From: Cymbidium sinense
Taxonomy: Eukaryota > Streptophyta > Magnoliopsida > Asparagales > Orchidaceae
Assembly: GCA_021442155.1 (NCBI GenBank)
Contig: CM038215.1
Coordinates: forward strand, 213,584,982 to 213,648,981
Direction of reading: 5' to 3'
DNA length: 64,000 bases
Positions 43,310 through 55,249 of this stretch are shown here, piece after piece; positions within the stretch are counted from its first letter, which is position 1; every line of letters starts with the position of its first letter. The translations under genes and the position numbers were made by a program. The notes beneath the pieces are model-generated. The model was not told the DNA's origin. It did no database searches and saw only the letters and a program-made list of their open reading frames with translations.

Positions 43310-45090
43310 TGTTGCCATAAGACTAATATCAAACTCTTAATTAATTGCGAGATTATTGTTGTGTTTGACATGTTGGTCGTTATTTCAATAGCCATCAAAT
43401 CATTATTGTTGATTAGCATGTCATACCACTCGCTAACTACTACTTTTGTCTAACTTAGCCACCATCATGGACCATTACCATCATAATCACCGTTATTGCA
43501 CTTATGTTAATCAATTAATAACTAACCACGGATAACTAAGACCTTGCATGCGAAAACCAAGAAAGAAAAATTTACGCCTTTAAATTATTGATTAAAGACA
43601 CACCAAAGAATTAAAGAAATAACATAAATCATTTTAATGTAAAACCTCAAAAGAGGAAAACCACGGCAAAGAAAAAAAGGTATATGTATCCTTTTAGTAC
43701 AAAATCCTAGAAGGATTACAATTTATTTGAGAAACAAATTTGTAACAACGATCGTTATAATATTTTTGATGAGATGGGTACTTTAAATGAATAATTAACG
43801 ATGTACGGAGATTTTTGATCTTAAGCTTTAGATTTCTTCCTCCTCACTTCACTTTTCCTCTTCTTTCGATCGACTTTCCTCTTCTTCCTGCTTCCTTCTT
43901 CTTCACTGCTTGGACTTCTTCCTTTTTGTTCTTCTTCACTGCTTTCCTTCTTCTTCACTTCTTCCTTTCACTAGAAATTTTAGCCCCCATGTGAGGAGTG
44001 AGGCCTATAGATGGGAGGAGGGGTATTCAGAAATTCACGTAAGGCGTATCACTCCCCTCGACGGACGGCCAGATGACTCCTTGATCATTTGATGTATTTT
44101 GAGCATTTGGATGCCCAAATGAAGTGAATTATGAGATCTTAGGCTCATTAGATCATTGTCGACGCTTCGATTGACTATAAACACTTACATTTGAGAGCTT
44201 TTTTGGGATTTAATTGATGTAAGATTCTAATAATATAAAGTGTTTGATCTCGATTGGTATCAAAATCATATCAACATCAAGATTTGTCTGGATTTTGAGA
44301 GCCATATCAACCTCTAACCTCCAACTTCGATTGATTGACCTTATTTTTTTCATCACCCAATTATAGCCGCCTAATTATTATCACTCGACTATGATTGGTC
44401 AATCTTTATCACCTTATTATTATCATCCACCCACTATCACTGATTACATCGACCTGACAATAGCTTCTTGACCTCCAACGCTTAATTATAATTATCCATC
44501 CTTCAATGAATAAATACAATCATCCATCCTCCAATGATCACCTGCCCATTATTTATTACTTGATTATGACCATCTATCCTTTGCTAAATGACTACAATCA
44601 GTCAATCTCCACCATGCGATTATAATTGCTTAACTATAATCGTTTGACCACCATCACCTAATTATCATCGTCTGACTACAATTACCTGACTACGATCACC
44701 AAAATTCAACGCTTGACTACGATTTTAAGCGCTAAATCGTATTATTGAGCCGAAGCAACAACCATCACTTGATCACCATTGGTCGACAACGATCGTACAA
44801 CCTCAATCACCCTACTACGATTACTTGTCCATCATCATTAGTCTGCAGTTACCTAACCATTAAACCTACAACTACTAGCTTCATCATTTACCACTATTAG
44901 TGGTGTTAGTATATGTCATCGTCTATAAGGCCAATGCATTACATGCACGTTATCACATATAATATTGACACATGTTGTCAAAGTCAAGGCAGAAGTAAGC
45001 TAACTTTGTCAATCACCATCACTTACAATATTACATGCCATCTCCAATGAGGTCAATGCATGTTGTTGATGTCAACTTTGATTTTAGACA
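43310..45090. repeat. Degenerate CCATCACC/TGACTACGATCACC repeat zone
   Basis: Loose tandem words such as CCATCATAATCACC, CTGACTACAATTACC and TGACTACGATCACC recur through 43310-43530 and 44290-44900. ATGCCATC..CCAATGAGGTCAATGCATG units follow at 44900-45090. A pyrimidine-rich TTCTTCCTTC stretch (43850-43970) lies between. The last type reappears at 49660-50260 and 55250-55700. Confidence 0.6.
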
Positions 45091-45837
45091 TCAATACCCT
45101 AATTATACTAGGCTTCATATTCTTTGAACTCCTCTTCTAAAAGGAGGACAATCAAACAGGCCATAACAGAATCTTGAAGAAAATTTCAATGACTTGAATT
45201 TCCACTAACTTCTATATTGAATTCTATTCCCTACTATTTATGTTTATTACATTATATCAACATCTCTTCTAATTATAAAAAAAACTTTTCAAATTTATTA
45301 TCAAAATAAGTGTCATCCATCATGAATGTTCGGACACAATAATTTTATAATTTTAAAAGTTATATCTTACATCCTAGTATTAATAAGATCAGAATATCAT
45401 ATAATTTTTATTTTTCAGATAGATGCGGGAACACAAAAGACCATCAGATTGATTATATTCACCAATGCACATTGAGTTAAAGACGTATTTTGTTGCAATA
45501 AATATACCTTGAATTAAGATGTATTTTGTTGGTTATATATCTGAGAACATCCTAAATCAGGCCCAAAGCAAGTCACTAATAAATTAAGTTTACACAACGA
45601 AGAGTTAAAGATTGTGAAAAGAGAAAGAAGGCATTCAACAGTCATAATCAACAGAGTTAATTTACATTAACTACAAAAGACATATAATAATGGCTACATT
45701 GAACAAATTCTCACACCACATCACAAGCAGACAGAATACAGAAAGCTACAAACAAACTTACTAATACTAAAACACAAAACCTAACACATCTCCTGCAAAC
45801 TGAATTGAAAGCAGACTTATCCACCAAACTTAGCAAC
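45091..45837. other. Intergenic DNA and probable bZIP 3' UTR
   Basis: The part next to 45837 should be the 3' UTR of the minus-strand bZIP gene. The remainder is AT-rich. No other feature is seen. Confidence 0.45.
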
Positions 45838-46275
45838 TCATCCCTGCAACATATTGGCAGACGCAGTTATGGGCTGTGACAGACAAGGGAGTTGCCATGG
45901 CTTTAGCAGTGGATCAGGAATCTCGGGAATCTCCATGGCCATCCCACTGAACTCTTGCAGAAACTGAAGAACAGAATTAAGATACTTGAGTCTATCAATG
46001 AGTTCCATAGCCTGGGACCTCATAATTGTGTTCTTAGACTCCATGTCCAAATACTGTTGAGTGTACAGGTTGATCTGCATCTCAATCTGGTTATTTTCGT
46101 TCTTCAGACGGGTAACATCATTTAGCAGATCATCAAGGTGCTGTTGTTTTCTCATTCGAGATCTCCGAGCTGATTCCCTGTTAGACTCCATTCTCTTTCT
46201 CTTCCTCTCATCGAAGATCACAGGTTGAGAGTCTTCCTCAGAACTGGATGATAGGCGTGCCAGCTTTGCAGACAT
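45838..46275 (-). CDS. S1-group bZIP transcription factor
   Basis: This is a small intronless bZIP protein of 145 residues, the usual size for the plant S1 group (bZIP11/ATB2, bZIP44, bZIP53, bZIP2 relatives), which act in the nucleus. They bind ACGT-core and related elements, usually as heterodimers with group C bZIPs, and adjust amino-acid and sugar metabolism to energy status. The N-terminus is acidic and Ser-rich (SSSSEEDSQ). The basic region is RKRKRMESNRESARRSRMRK (24-43) with the invariant N32-x7-R40. The zipper begins at L50, with hydrophobic heptad positions 57, 64, 71, 78, 85, 92 and 99. The C-terminus has a MEIPEIPDPLLKPWQLP motif. The frame is intact. A conserved uORF upstream (46385-46465) implies sucrose-repressed translation. 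The start is the first Met of the long frame, which matches family N-termini. Confidence 0.95.
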   Translation of the reverse strand: MSAKLARLSSSSEEDSQPVIFDERKRKRMESNRESARRSRMRKQQHLDDLLNDVTRLKNENNQIEMQINLYTQQYLDMESKNTIMRSQAMELIDRLKYLNSVLQFLQEFSGMAMEIPEIPDPLLKPWQLPCLSQPITASANMLQG

Positions 46276-46384
46276 TTCTAACTCAAAAAAAGCCTTTTTT
46301 ATTGCAACGCTTTTCTTGTGATCAGGAAATATAGGCTTTTTCTTTTAAATTAGAATGAATCAATCGATGAACAAAAGGATTAAT

Positions 46385-46465
46385 TCATGAGAAGACGTAG
46401 AACCAGTAGAGGAATACAACTGAGAAAGACTGGAGGAAACAGAACCTGGGACTTGAAAAATTCAT
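46385..46465 (-). CDS. Sucrose-control uORF (conserved peptide uORF) of the bZIP gene
   Basis: This upstream ORF has 26 codons. Its last 15 residues, QSFSVVFLYWFYVFS, are the hallmark of the sucrose-control peptide found in the leaders of S1-group bZIP mRNAs. In Arabidopsis bZIP11 this nascent peptide stalls the ribosome when sucrose is high and so represses the main ORF. It ends 109 nt before the bZIP start. I chose the Met at 46465 because it gives a short peptide of the usual size. The frame stays open upstream to a Met at 46630, so a longer 81-residue version is possible but is less like known uORFs. Confidence 0.93.
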   Translation of the reverse strand: MNFSSPRFCFLQSFSVVFLYWFYVFS

Positions 46466-46803
46466 AAAAGCTAGAGATAGATTTCGCTCAAGAACATCGA
46501 GCTCCCAGATCCAATACAGAACAGAAATTCTATGATAAAAAGATGAGATTTTAGTGGAAATACTAAAATTCCAGAGATGACTTTCACCCGGAACAGTGTC
46601 GAGAAGACCAAAGCAACGACCTTTCACCAATACCAGAAATCAGAAGAGGTGATTCAAGCAGAAACAGCTAAAACGAAATAAGAAACCCTAAATAATTTTA
46701 AAAGAAGGAAGATAATATAATACTTAGCCGGAACGAAACAGAGCCTTTCCAAACAGTGGCTATAGAGATGGAGGGGAAGGTTGATACGATAGGCGTGGAT
46801 GGC

Positions 46804-46811
46804 ATTTTATA
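46804..46811 (-). promoter_or_regulatory. Probable TATA box of the bZIP gene
   Basis: On the minus strand CTATAAAATGCC lies about 340 nt upstream of the uORF start. This would put transcription start near 46775 with a leader of about 500 nt, as is usual for S1 bZIP genes. Transcript data would be needed to confirm the start. Confidence 0.5.
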
Positions 46812-47417
46812 GGAGGATTGAGGACCATTTAGGAGGAAAAATCGAGATATTCATAAATATTTTAGATTTTTTTTTTTTTTTAAGGAATGACGCTAATATA
46901 TTTATTTATTCCTGAGAAAAACAATCCTCTAAAAAAAAATTCATAAAAAATATCTCATATAGACATCTAATCAGAAGAACTATTAAACATTTACTTTTTT
47001 TTAAAATTCGATAAAAATATTAAATTCTCTTATAAATCATATTATAATGAATTTAATAATAATCGATTCAATTTATTTTATACATAATACAAATTAAAAA
47101 AATACAATAATTCTTAATTTTATTCTAACGTAATTTTCTTAAAATTTAATTATTTTTAAAATAAATTATCCCTTTTATAAAAATACAATTCAAATAATTA
47201 TTTAAATATTTTTCTAGATTATAGGCGGCTTCTGTTTTTGTCAAGAAAAAACGTGCGTCAACGGAGGAGATTTGAGCGGAGAAAATTCCTTTGTGGCCGC
47301 CGTTGATTACAGGTCGAAGGTTTATAAAGCAATTAAATTTGATTCAATAGGTGTGCTAGATTATAACGATCTGTATACACGAATCTCCATCACAACCTGT
47401 TTCTTCTGCCTCGTCGC
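46812..47417. other. AT-rich upstream region of the bZIP gene
   Basis: It includes long A/T runs (for example at 46866-46881) and a GC-richer patch at 47230-47340. No TE end or gene was recognised. Confidence 0.4.
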
Positions 47418-47675
47418 TAGGGCTGCAAACGAGCTGAGTCAAAGCTTATTCGAGTTCAAGCTCGTTTATCATTTTTGAGCTCGAGCCCAGCTTGACCTTG
47501 ATTCAAGCTTTTAGGATGGTGTTCAAGCTCGAGCTCATTTAACAAAATTTTATTCGAGCTCGACTCGAGCTTGTTCGTGAGCTCGGTTTAAATTAGACTT
47601 ATCTGATCAATTAACAAGCAGCTCGTTTAAAAAAATAAATGAGTTTTAATTGAGCTTGTTCGTGAGCAACAAGTT
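47418..47675. mobile_element. GAGCTC/AAGCTT-rich MITE, copy 1
   Basis: It begins CTAGGGCTGCAAACGAGC and is made of repeated palindromic words GAGCTC, AAGCTT and their mixes (TTCAAGCTCG, GAGCTTGTTCGTGAGC). This GGGCTGCAAACGAGC repeat type is common in plant genomes as a non-coding DNA element. The right end is approximate and no target duplication is clear. Confidence 0.65.
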
Positions 47676-47909
47676 AAGAAATATAAATGATAAACGATCT
47701 TTTATAAAATATTTAAATTTATTCGATTAATTAAATAAATGAATATAAATGAATTTTAATTGAGAATAACTTATTAACGCTCAATTCATATGCAGTCCGA
47801 CTGATCGCACCACCGTGCTTGCGTTGGAATCATGAAAAGCAGATTAGGAGAAAACCTGCAGCAAAAGCCAACTCACAGCTGTAACCTGTGACGACTACCT
47901 TTATCGCTC

Positions 47910-48374
47910 TTTTTTTTTTTTGAAGGATTTGAGGGCATTAGCCCAATTTGATTCCAAAAGTAATAAAGGTTACAATTACAAAAGGGACACCAGATCTATG
48001 ACATAAAAACATCTATACCAAAACAAAATCAGTAGAGAGAGCTAAAAACAAAGCTTTCTCCACCAACTCAAAAAGGAAACTAAAAATTACAGCAGCAAGA
48101 AAACAAGGCAACAGCCTTGAAAAGGGAAGGACTCAGATTAACCAGAGTAAGGATTGCTTATCTGGAAGAGTTTCAGCATAAAAGATCCTGCGGTTTCCTT
48201 CGCAGCCATCCACTGTTTTTACTTTCTGTATGTAGTATTGTCCAGTACTGCTTAACCGGTTGCTGTGAAGGCCATCCAATCAGGATCCTTGCAAAGACAG
48301 GGAAGATAATCATCATAGTCCTTTTCCTTCAAAAAATCACCCACCAACAGCTCGAAAGAAACGGGGGGGGAAAG
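47910..48374 (-). mobile_element. 5'-truncated LINE tail with target duplication
   Basis: On the minus strand the segment ends in a poly(A) tail (plus-strand T run 47910-47921), preceded by GGGCTAATGCCCTCAAATCC, like a plant LINE 3' UTR. ATCGCTC followed by TTT occurs on both sides (47903-47909 and 48375-48381), which is a clean target-site duplication. It begins, on the minus strand, with a run of eight C. It contains no complete ORF. Confidence 0.8.
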
Positions 48375-48424
48375 ATCGCTCTTTGATTTTTAAAGACTTT
48401 ATCTTTTGTTTGATATGAAAAAAA

Positions 48425-48450
<26 letters not shown>
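48425..48450. repeat. (AT)n microsatellite
   Basis: About 13 AT dinucleotides follow an A run, just outside the LINE tail. Confidence 0.95.
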
Positions 48451-48451
<1 letters not shown>

Positions 48452-48455
<4 letters not shown>

Positions 48456-49659
48456 TTTGATTTGTATTTATCTCTTCATCGTTTTGACTAGTGGGTGTAC
48501 CGCAAAGCATATCATCCCTTAAATGCATTTATAATATTTTAAATTGGGGAGAAATTATCTATGAGATCTTTTTTATTTTATGAAATAAATGACACTATAT
48601 ATTTTTTTTATAATGGAGTGCGATAAATTTTAAATTTTATGAAAAAAACTTATTTTAAAATAAATTTTACAAAATAATCTTTTCCATCAATAAACCGACA
48701 GGAGATTTTTTTTTACCAAATACCTTTATATTAAATGTAGATTAATAAATTTGTGTATTTAATTTTGATATAACTAAATAATTAGGAATTGAAAAAAATC
48801 ATTGAGAATAACATCGATAATTTGATTGTGCTCTTCAAATTTTTGGAGCGATACTACCACAAACAAAAACACTTAAACTTTATAAGTATATAAAATTTTG
48901 ATATTTTTTTTAAATTGCCCCATAATTTTCTTAGAGGTTTTTGTTTAAAAAAACAAGATATTTAGAATACATGTATTTCAAAAATACATAAGTTATTTGA
49001 TTGGATACAAGTCAAATGCATTTACTTTTTTTTATTGTTTTATTATATTATTAGAAAATTCATTCAATCAAATGTGAAATTTGATATAATATTTAAATTA
49101 AAATTTTTCATAATTGAATTTAGGATTATCTAAATTATTATTTCATTAAATTTAAAATCAAAAGGATTTTTTTATGGGACAAATTTAATGACACCAATTT
49201 TACCTCGATTAGAGTCCAAATAATCCAAAATAGAGCACTCAAAAGTATAGTTAAAAACTTTATGATACTATTTGAGTGAACAAATGATTTCCAAATCTTA
49301 TACACTTATAATCAAGATCATCATCTCGATGAAAAAAAAATAATGATCCTAAGATAATTAATTTTTAATGTTATTAAATTACTTATATGCATAATAAATA
49401 ATCTATGATTAACAAGGTTAATATAGATAGACTATTTGATAGAGTATTTGGGATTTTTGTTTGCAAATATAACCAAAATGTTATCCTAAAATTTATTAAT
49501 TGTTCTTTATTCTTCACATGAAAAGGGGACTAAACATGAAATTTAAGTGTGCATAGAGATTTGAAGATTCCTCGAGCTTTAATCGTTCACTGAGTTTGAT
49601 ATACTTTGCTAGAGAGTATTGTCACCTTCCAAAAAATACCAGCAAAATTATCACAATCA
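48452..49659. other. AT-rich DNA, no feature recognised
   Basis: Stop-rich in all frames, with no repeat ends or motifs noted. Confidence 0.45.
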
Positions 49660-50260
49660 ATAAGGTCAAAGCATGGCATTGACACTAATACTAATACTTG
49701 TAGACTTCCCTTTCTTCTATCACAACATCAATGTATGCCATTACCAGTAAGGCCTATATATGTTATTGCATATTGACAACACTAACACTGATACATGCTA
49801 ACTTCATTGCCCAACATTCTCATGATGATGCACCCCATTGCTAATAAGGTTAATACATGCCATTAATAATAATTTTGATACTCATTAATGTTGATAAAGT
49901 CATCACCTGCAATCATGAATAATGTTGTTAACAACCTTCAACAATAAAGGTGATGCACATCATTAATAATAGCATTACCGTATGCCATCACCAAATAGAT
50001 TAATGTATGCCATAAATACTAATGCTAATGCAATTCAATATAAATATGCTTGATGTTTTCTATTAACACTAATATTGATGTATGCCATCACTAATAAGGC
50101 CAATAGATGCTATTAACACTAATATTATTACATTCCTTTAATACTAAAATTATTACATGGCATTGCCAACTAGGCCAACACATGCTATTAACACTAATAA
50201 TTATGCTTGGTAGTATCAACAAGATTAATGCATGCTATTACCACTAACTTTTCTTTTATA
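49660..50260. repeat. Degenerate minisatellite (CATGCCATTAACACTAAT units), left part
   Basis: Words such as ATGCCATTACCA, AATAAGGCCAATA, ACACTAATATTGATG and CATGCTATTAACACTAAT alternate at roughly 25-60 bp. The same family continues on the far side of the LINE (55250-55700). Confidence 0.75.
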
Positions 50261-50299
50261 AAAACTCTAGAATTTCATTGTTGAATAGTTACTGGTTAC

Positions 50300-53200
50300 A
50301 AAATGTTGCTTTTAACATAAGGCAAACCCAAGTTATCAAGATTATTGTGGAGAGCTTGGGATATTGGTAGTGTGAATAATAATCCATCGACTTCAACATA
50401 GAGTAAGTTCATATCCCTCCAAGGTTTATAAAAAATACAAATATTATTTCCATTCAAATCCCTTACAATTCCTCCTAATCTAGTATTTTGCTTACTATTC
50501 TTGAAGGAGACATCAAAATTAAATTTTAGCCATAGAGTATGAGGTTTAATCCAATGAAATAGTATGTATTTAACATCTTGCTTTATGCTTTTAAGTTCTA
50601 AAGCTTGCTGGAATTCTTAAGACTTTAGATAGGAGCTCTTGAGAATGTTGTTAAGCAGTGCCTTTTGAAGGTAAGTGCAAACTTGTTGAGCAATATGTCT
50701 TAGGTATATTCTTATGTTATTATGTTTAGAATCATTTCTATCAATCTAAGTGAACCAGAAGACCGGAATGGAAGTTAAGACTCTTATGTGGCTACCTGAA
50801 ATGTGTTCTTTTGGGCTCCTTCACTCAAGCAATAGTTGTGTAGGATTTGTTAATATTTACTTCTATATTTGGATATCAAAAAGCCCTTCTAGCATTCTCT
50901 AAATAGCTTTGGTTTTGTCATAATGCAAGAATACATTATTTATGAATTCAATGTTGGGGAAATGTTAGCATTCGGAATCAAGTAATCTCTTTCTCCATCA
51001 ACCATCCATTAGTTGGTAAGGCCTTATTAAATAGCCGCTAGCTCGTAGATGGATGACAACGTTGGTGCCATAATATGGAACCCCAATTTCATGGTGTATG
51101 AGGTTGAATCACCTTGTAAAAAGCTTTAGAAAGAGTTCAGGAATGATTATCAAAATTGATTATGGCCATATCTTTATTGTTGTGCTCGATTGGGATTCAT
51201 TTGATGTTAGTTATAGTTTTAGATAGTAAAACTCTAAGAAACTTCCTTTCATTCCAAACTATTAGATCTTCTTACTATTTGAAGGTATCTTTAATCATCA
51301 GTGTGTTCATGTGTTTTGATTAAAAATTGAAAGGGTCTCATCATGTGATAATATATCATGCTAAAAGTTTTCTTTTTCTTCTCCAATCTTCCATCTAATA
51401 AAAGGTTCAACATTACATCTAGATTTTAGCTTTAGTCCTTGTTTGGTTGTAGTAACATTGGGTGTATTTTGGAGCACTCTTTTTACATCATAAATTTAGC
51501 CCAGAATTTGCTTTGTTGCCTAAATTTGATCCATGGTTTTATGGTATTACTAGAAATATTATATTGAAGAGACTTGAAGCTAAGCCCGTCATCTTCTTTA
51601 AGTTTACACAGCTTTCTCCAACTTGTCCAATGATACCCTCTTTTATTTTGTTTCTAAAGGAAGGTGTTGAATAGAGATTCACTTCTTCTTTGTATGCCTA
51701 AGGGCATGTTGATGTCCTACAAAACATGCAAGGGGATTGTGTTTAGTATACTTTAAATCAATGTTAGTTTTCCACCAAAAGATATATGTCAGTTGTCCCA
51801 AGGTAGCATTCTATTTTATATTTTTGCCAATATGTTATTAAAATATATCTTCATAACTTTTCCAATGTTTAAAGAGTTGTCCATGTAATTTGTATTGGAA
51901 AATGTAATTCTAAAACAAATGTGATGATGGATCCATCTTGAGTTTGCATTAGAGATTTGTTGTTAAGAAAAATATTTGATTTCTCCTTATTAAAGTACAT
52001 TCCAACAACCTCCTCAAACTTCTTAATAACTTCATAAAATCTTTTAAAAGATTTCCTTGACTCATTGCAAAAGATGAAAATGTCATATGCAAATATGAGA
52101 TGAGAGATATGCATGCTACCTTTGTATAAAATTGAGTGGAGGGACATGCCTAGAGTGCTTGATTAAGTAGGGCTGAAAAGTAGTCCATTAAAACTATGAA
52201 TATGGTTGTGGAAAGGGGGTCTCGTTGTTTCAATGCCCTCTTAAATTTAAAGAAACTAGTTTTGTTTCTATTAACAAGGATGGAATAGTGGTTGTCAGCA
52301 ACAATCTTCATGATGAGAGCACAAAACTTAGGATTGAATCTTTTTGTAGCTAACACCTGATGGATGAAGTACTAATTGATGGTATCGAAGGTAAGGCTAA
52401 AAACAAATTGAGCTAAGCTAAGAATGTGCATATTTGAGTTCAAGCTTATTTATTATTATTGAGCTCGAGCTTGATTTGAGCTTTTTAAGATGGTGTTTAA
52501 GCTTGAGCTTATTTACCATCATTAAGCTTAAGCTATATTCTATCTTGTTCATGAGCTCGATTTAAATTAGATTATCAAGCCTGTTAATGAGCAACTTGTT
52601 TTATGAAATAAATGAGCTTTAATCAAGTATTAATTGAGCTTATTTATGAGCAGTTTGTTGAAAATCTACTTGTTGATTCTTCATCTTGATGATGGTAGTC
52701 TACTCACTTCTATTATTAATCAATGCATGGAAAGACTTAGTATATCTATCTCCCTCCAAAAAATTCAATCTAATAGTTTTTTATTCTCAAAAAATCATCT
52801 ACAATTTTCAATTTTTCCTCAAATAAAGCCATTGCATCTTTTAGTTTGAGATTAATAGATTCATTAAAAGCAACAACTAACTATGATTTCAAATTAATAA
52901 CTTCATTCTCAACCTCATTAATTTGAGAATTTAGATGTTCGAATATAATTTTATTTCAAACTCAAAGTTCTTTGGTTGTAGATTTGTGCAACTTCCATAG
53001 TCTAATCCAACTATTGTCCATGTTGTCTAGGTTCTAAAATCTCCTGATGAATAGTATGAAGTCTTTGTGCTATGCCCACATGATATAAAACTTAAAAAAG
53101 GATTGTGTGGGTCTTTGGATTGCTCCAATGTTTATCAATAAAGGGACATGGTCTGAAGTGAGTCTCAAAAATGATGGATTGTAGTGTTATGCATGCATAT

Positions 53201-53800
53201 GAATTCTTCATTCAATATCAAGCAAAAATCAATCCAATCTCTCTTGGACTTTCTCCCTTCTCCATGTGAAATTACATCTCTTACACCCTACATTACTTAG
53301 TCCTACCTTAAAAATTTTTTTTAAAAATTTTAGCCATTAGTTTAGCATAGGTAAAGACTCCTCCTATTTTTTCTTTAATACTAGAAAATCATGTTAAAAT
53401 CTGCACCCCATAGTCATCCATGATAGTTGGGTTGAATATCCAAGCTGAATAATGATATCCCACAACTCTTTTCTGCCATGATATGAGCATGCTGCATAAA
53501 CAACAGTAGCTAAAGCAATAATGTCACTTTATAAAATCTTAATATGTTTAAATTAGGGGTGATCAATTAGTACATTAATGTGATAAGTTTCTTTCAACAT
53601 TAACCAAGTTTTGTTATTGTAAAACCTGCATGTTGAGGAGCCTAAGTAGTCCTTGACATTGGTTATTTGATGCCATAAGTTCATGAATACCTATAACATC
53701 TAGTTTATAAAATTTTATATAATGGTTTAACTTGGCCTTGGATTTAGACTTCACAATGTCCCTAATGTTCTATATGAGGAATTTAATCTTTTTGGGGTTT
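50300..53800 (-). pseudogene. LINE ORF2 remnant (EN, RT, RNase H)
   Basis: The endonuclease start shows KSKSKAKLNHYIKFYKLDVI (about 53710-53760), the usual L1 opening after a W/IRGI-like word. Reverse transcriptase blocks are FDTIN, LATKRFNPKFCALIMKIV and LKQRDPLS (52150-52400), then ISHLIFAYDIFIFC and NKEKSNIF (within 51869-52147). The catalytic box reads FAYD rather than FADD, so one Asp is lost. A late WFT-like/RNDSKHNNI segment (about 50720-50760) and an RNase H remnant with WLKFNFDVSFKNS and GGIVRDLNGN (about 50450-50540) complete the protein. Many stops and frameshifts are present, so it is inactive. Confidence 0.85.
52405..52655. mobile_element. GAGCTC/AAGCTT-rich MITE, copy 2, inside the LINE
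   Basis: It is homologous to 47418-47675 (GAGTTCAAGCTTATTTAT, GAGCTCGAGCTTGATTTGAG, AGATGGTGTTTAAGCTTGAG) but more eroded. It splits the LINE ORF2 between the FDTIN part of the reverse transcriptase and the region before it, so it landed after the LINE. Confidence 0.65.
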
Positions 53801-54659
53801 GTTTCATGGTGTTGTCAAAACTTGACAGATTTCTATTTGACCTCCTTAGTTCATTGGATTGATCTTTGAGGAACCCTTTTGATTCTCTTGGATCTTTAGA
53901 TTTCATCACCTGAATTTAGCCTTAATTTGATTTAGTTTCCAAATTCTATAGTAGATTTCTATTCAAAATAATTATAGGTGATGGAATTTTCTCAATATGG
54001 TGCAATGTATCTATATTTCCATCTTCCTTGACTTATTTTCCTTTTCTCTTGGGTTGTCACCTAGTGAATCTTATTGATGCTATTATTTCTTATGACATTA
54101 GGGGTTATCTTCTATTATAGTTCTATTAATGTGTTTCCTCATGTTGCATCATTTGATGGGTAATTTTATAGATCTCATTTAGTGTTGATTCTCCAAGTGA
54201 AGTATCATTTGCTTATGTTGTGTGACTAGCATTCAAATCCAAATTATTAGGTTACACAGATTCCAACTCAATAAGACTCTTATCTAAGGAAGCTACTAAT
54301 TACAATGGAATAGTTTCAATTTATTATAATGGGATAGTTTCAGTTTGATGTAATGTAACAGTGCTAACTACAACATTTTGTAGCTATTGGGCTAAACATT
54401 CAAATATAGTGTGATTAAATCTCCTATAGTGTATATAGTATTTTGGCTGATTCTAAAGTTCCATTTTTTGTTAGCAAACATTTCTCTAGGTATTTATCCA
54501 AATCTCCTCATTAAAATTAAATGAAACATCAAATTCAATAAGGACCCTTGTAATGGAGGGTCTGGATAGAGTGGTCATAAGCATATCCATTCTTAGAGGT
54601 CTCACACTAACACCAACAATGGAAAATAATACTTTCTAATTTAAATAATGGAGGAGACC

Positions 54660-55020
54660 AAGGGGCTAATCTCAAACTAGAATGTTTGGGGATTTAGCTT
54701 TAGGGGATAATTCAATTGTTTAGTTCAAGATCCTTAAAGGTAAGTTTTTGATGTAATAGACTCTTTTAGAAAAAATTCAAGCATAAACATCTTCATTATC
54801 AAACCTAATAAGGAAGTGTCTTTGATGAATAAATCCCACTGACCATTTGCCTCACAACTTGAGCTCATTGAAAAAACTTTGAACATCAGCCAAAGAGATT
54901 CATTTGGCAGTGCATTTTCCAATGAGGGAGAACTTGGAAAGGTCAATAAGCTTATCAATTTAATCCTCATTAAAAAAGATAGTAGGCTTCTTAACATTTT
55001 TTAGCATGCTTCTTGATGAA
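54660..55020 (-). pseudogene. LINE ORF1 remnant, DUF4283-like
   Basis: On the minus strand in a broken frame there are DEIDKLIDLSKFSLIGKC, LADVQSFFNELKL.GKWSVG, HQRHFLIRFDNEDVY and a YYIKNLPLRILN end. This order matches the DUF4283 domain found in the gag-like ORF1 of plant LINEs, thought to bind RNA. It lies upstream of ORF2 in the same orientation, as expected. Confidence 0.65.
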
Positions 55021-55249
55021 AGGTATATTTTGGTCATTGCTTAGTGCTTAAGCCATCAAAGTAAGATGATGAGAAAACAATAAATGAGCCAACAGTTGGT
55101 TCCATATGCAGATTCAATTAAATGTAGCTAGAGAAAATGCTTATCCATCATCTATGTCGTTGAACTGAAGCTAACAACAAAATAGAATCTAATAGAATAA
55201 TAACCTTAGGAATAAACTAGAAAGGAGTGCCATCTTGGAATTTTCCATA

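Larger units (their letters stand above)
50270..55030 (-). mobile_element. Decayed non-LTR retrotransposon (plant LINE, L1-type)
   Basis: Reading the minus strand from 55030 downward, the order is an ORF1-like DUF4283 region, endonuclease, reverse transcriptase, a C-terminal connection and an RNase H domain. This is the layout of plant L1-type LINEs with a terminal RNase H. It lies inside a minisatellite that is present on both sides and is interrupted by a MITE at about 52405-52655. Ends are estimated from the limits of coding similarity. Confidence 0.85.

Noticed and set aside
46385..46630. 81-residue version of the bZIP uORF
   Set aside because: Only the last part is conserved. The internal Met at 46465 gives the usual short peptide.
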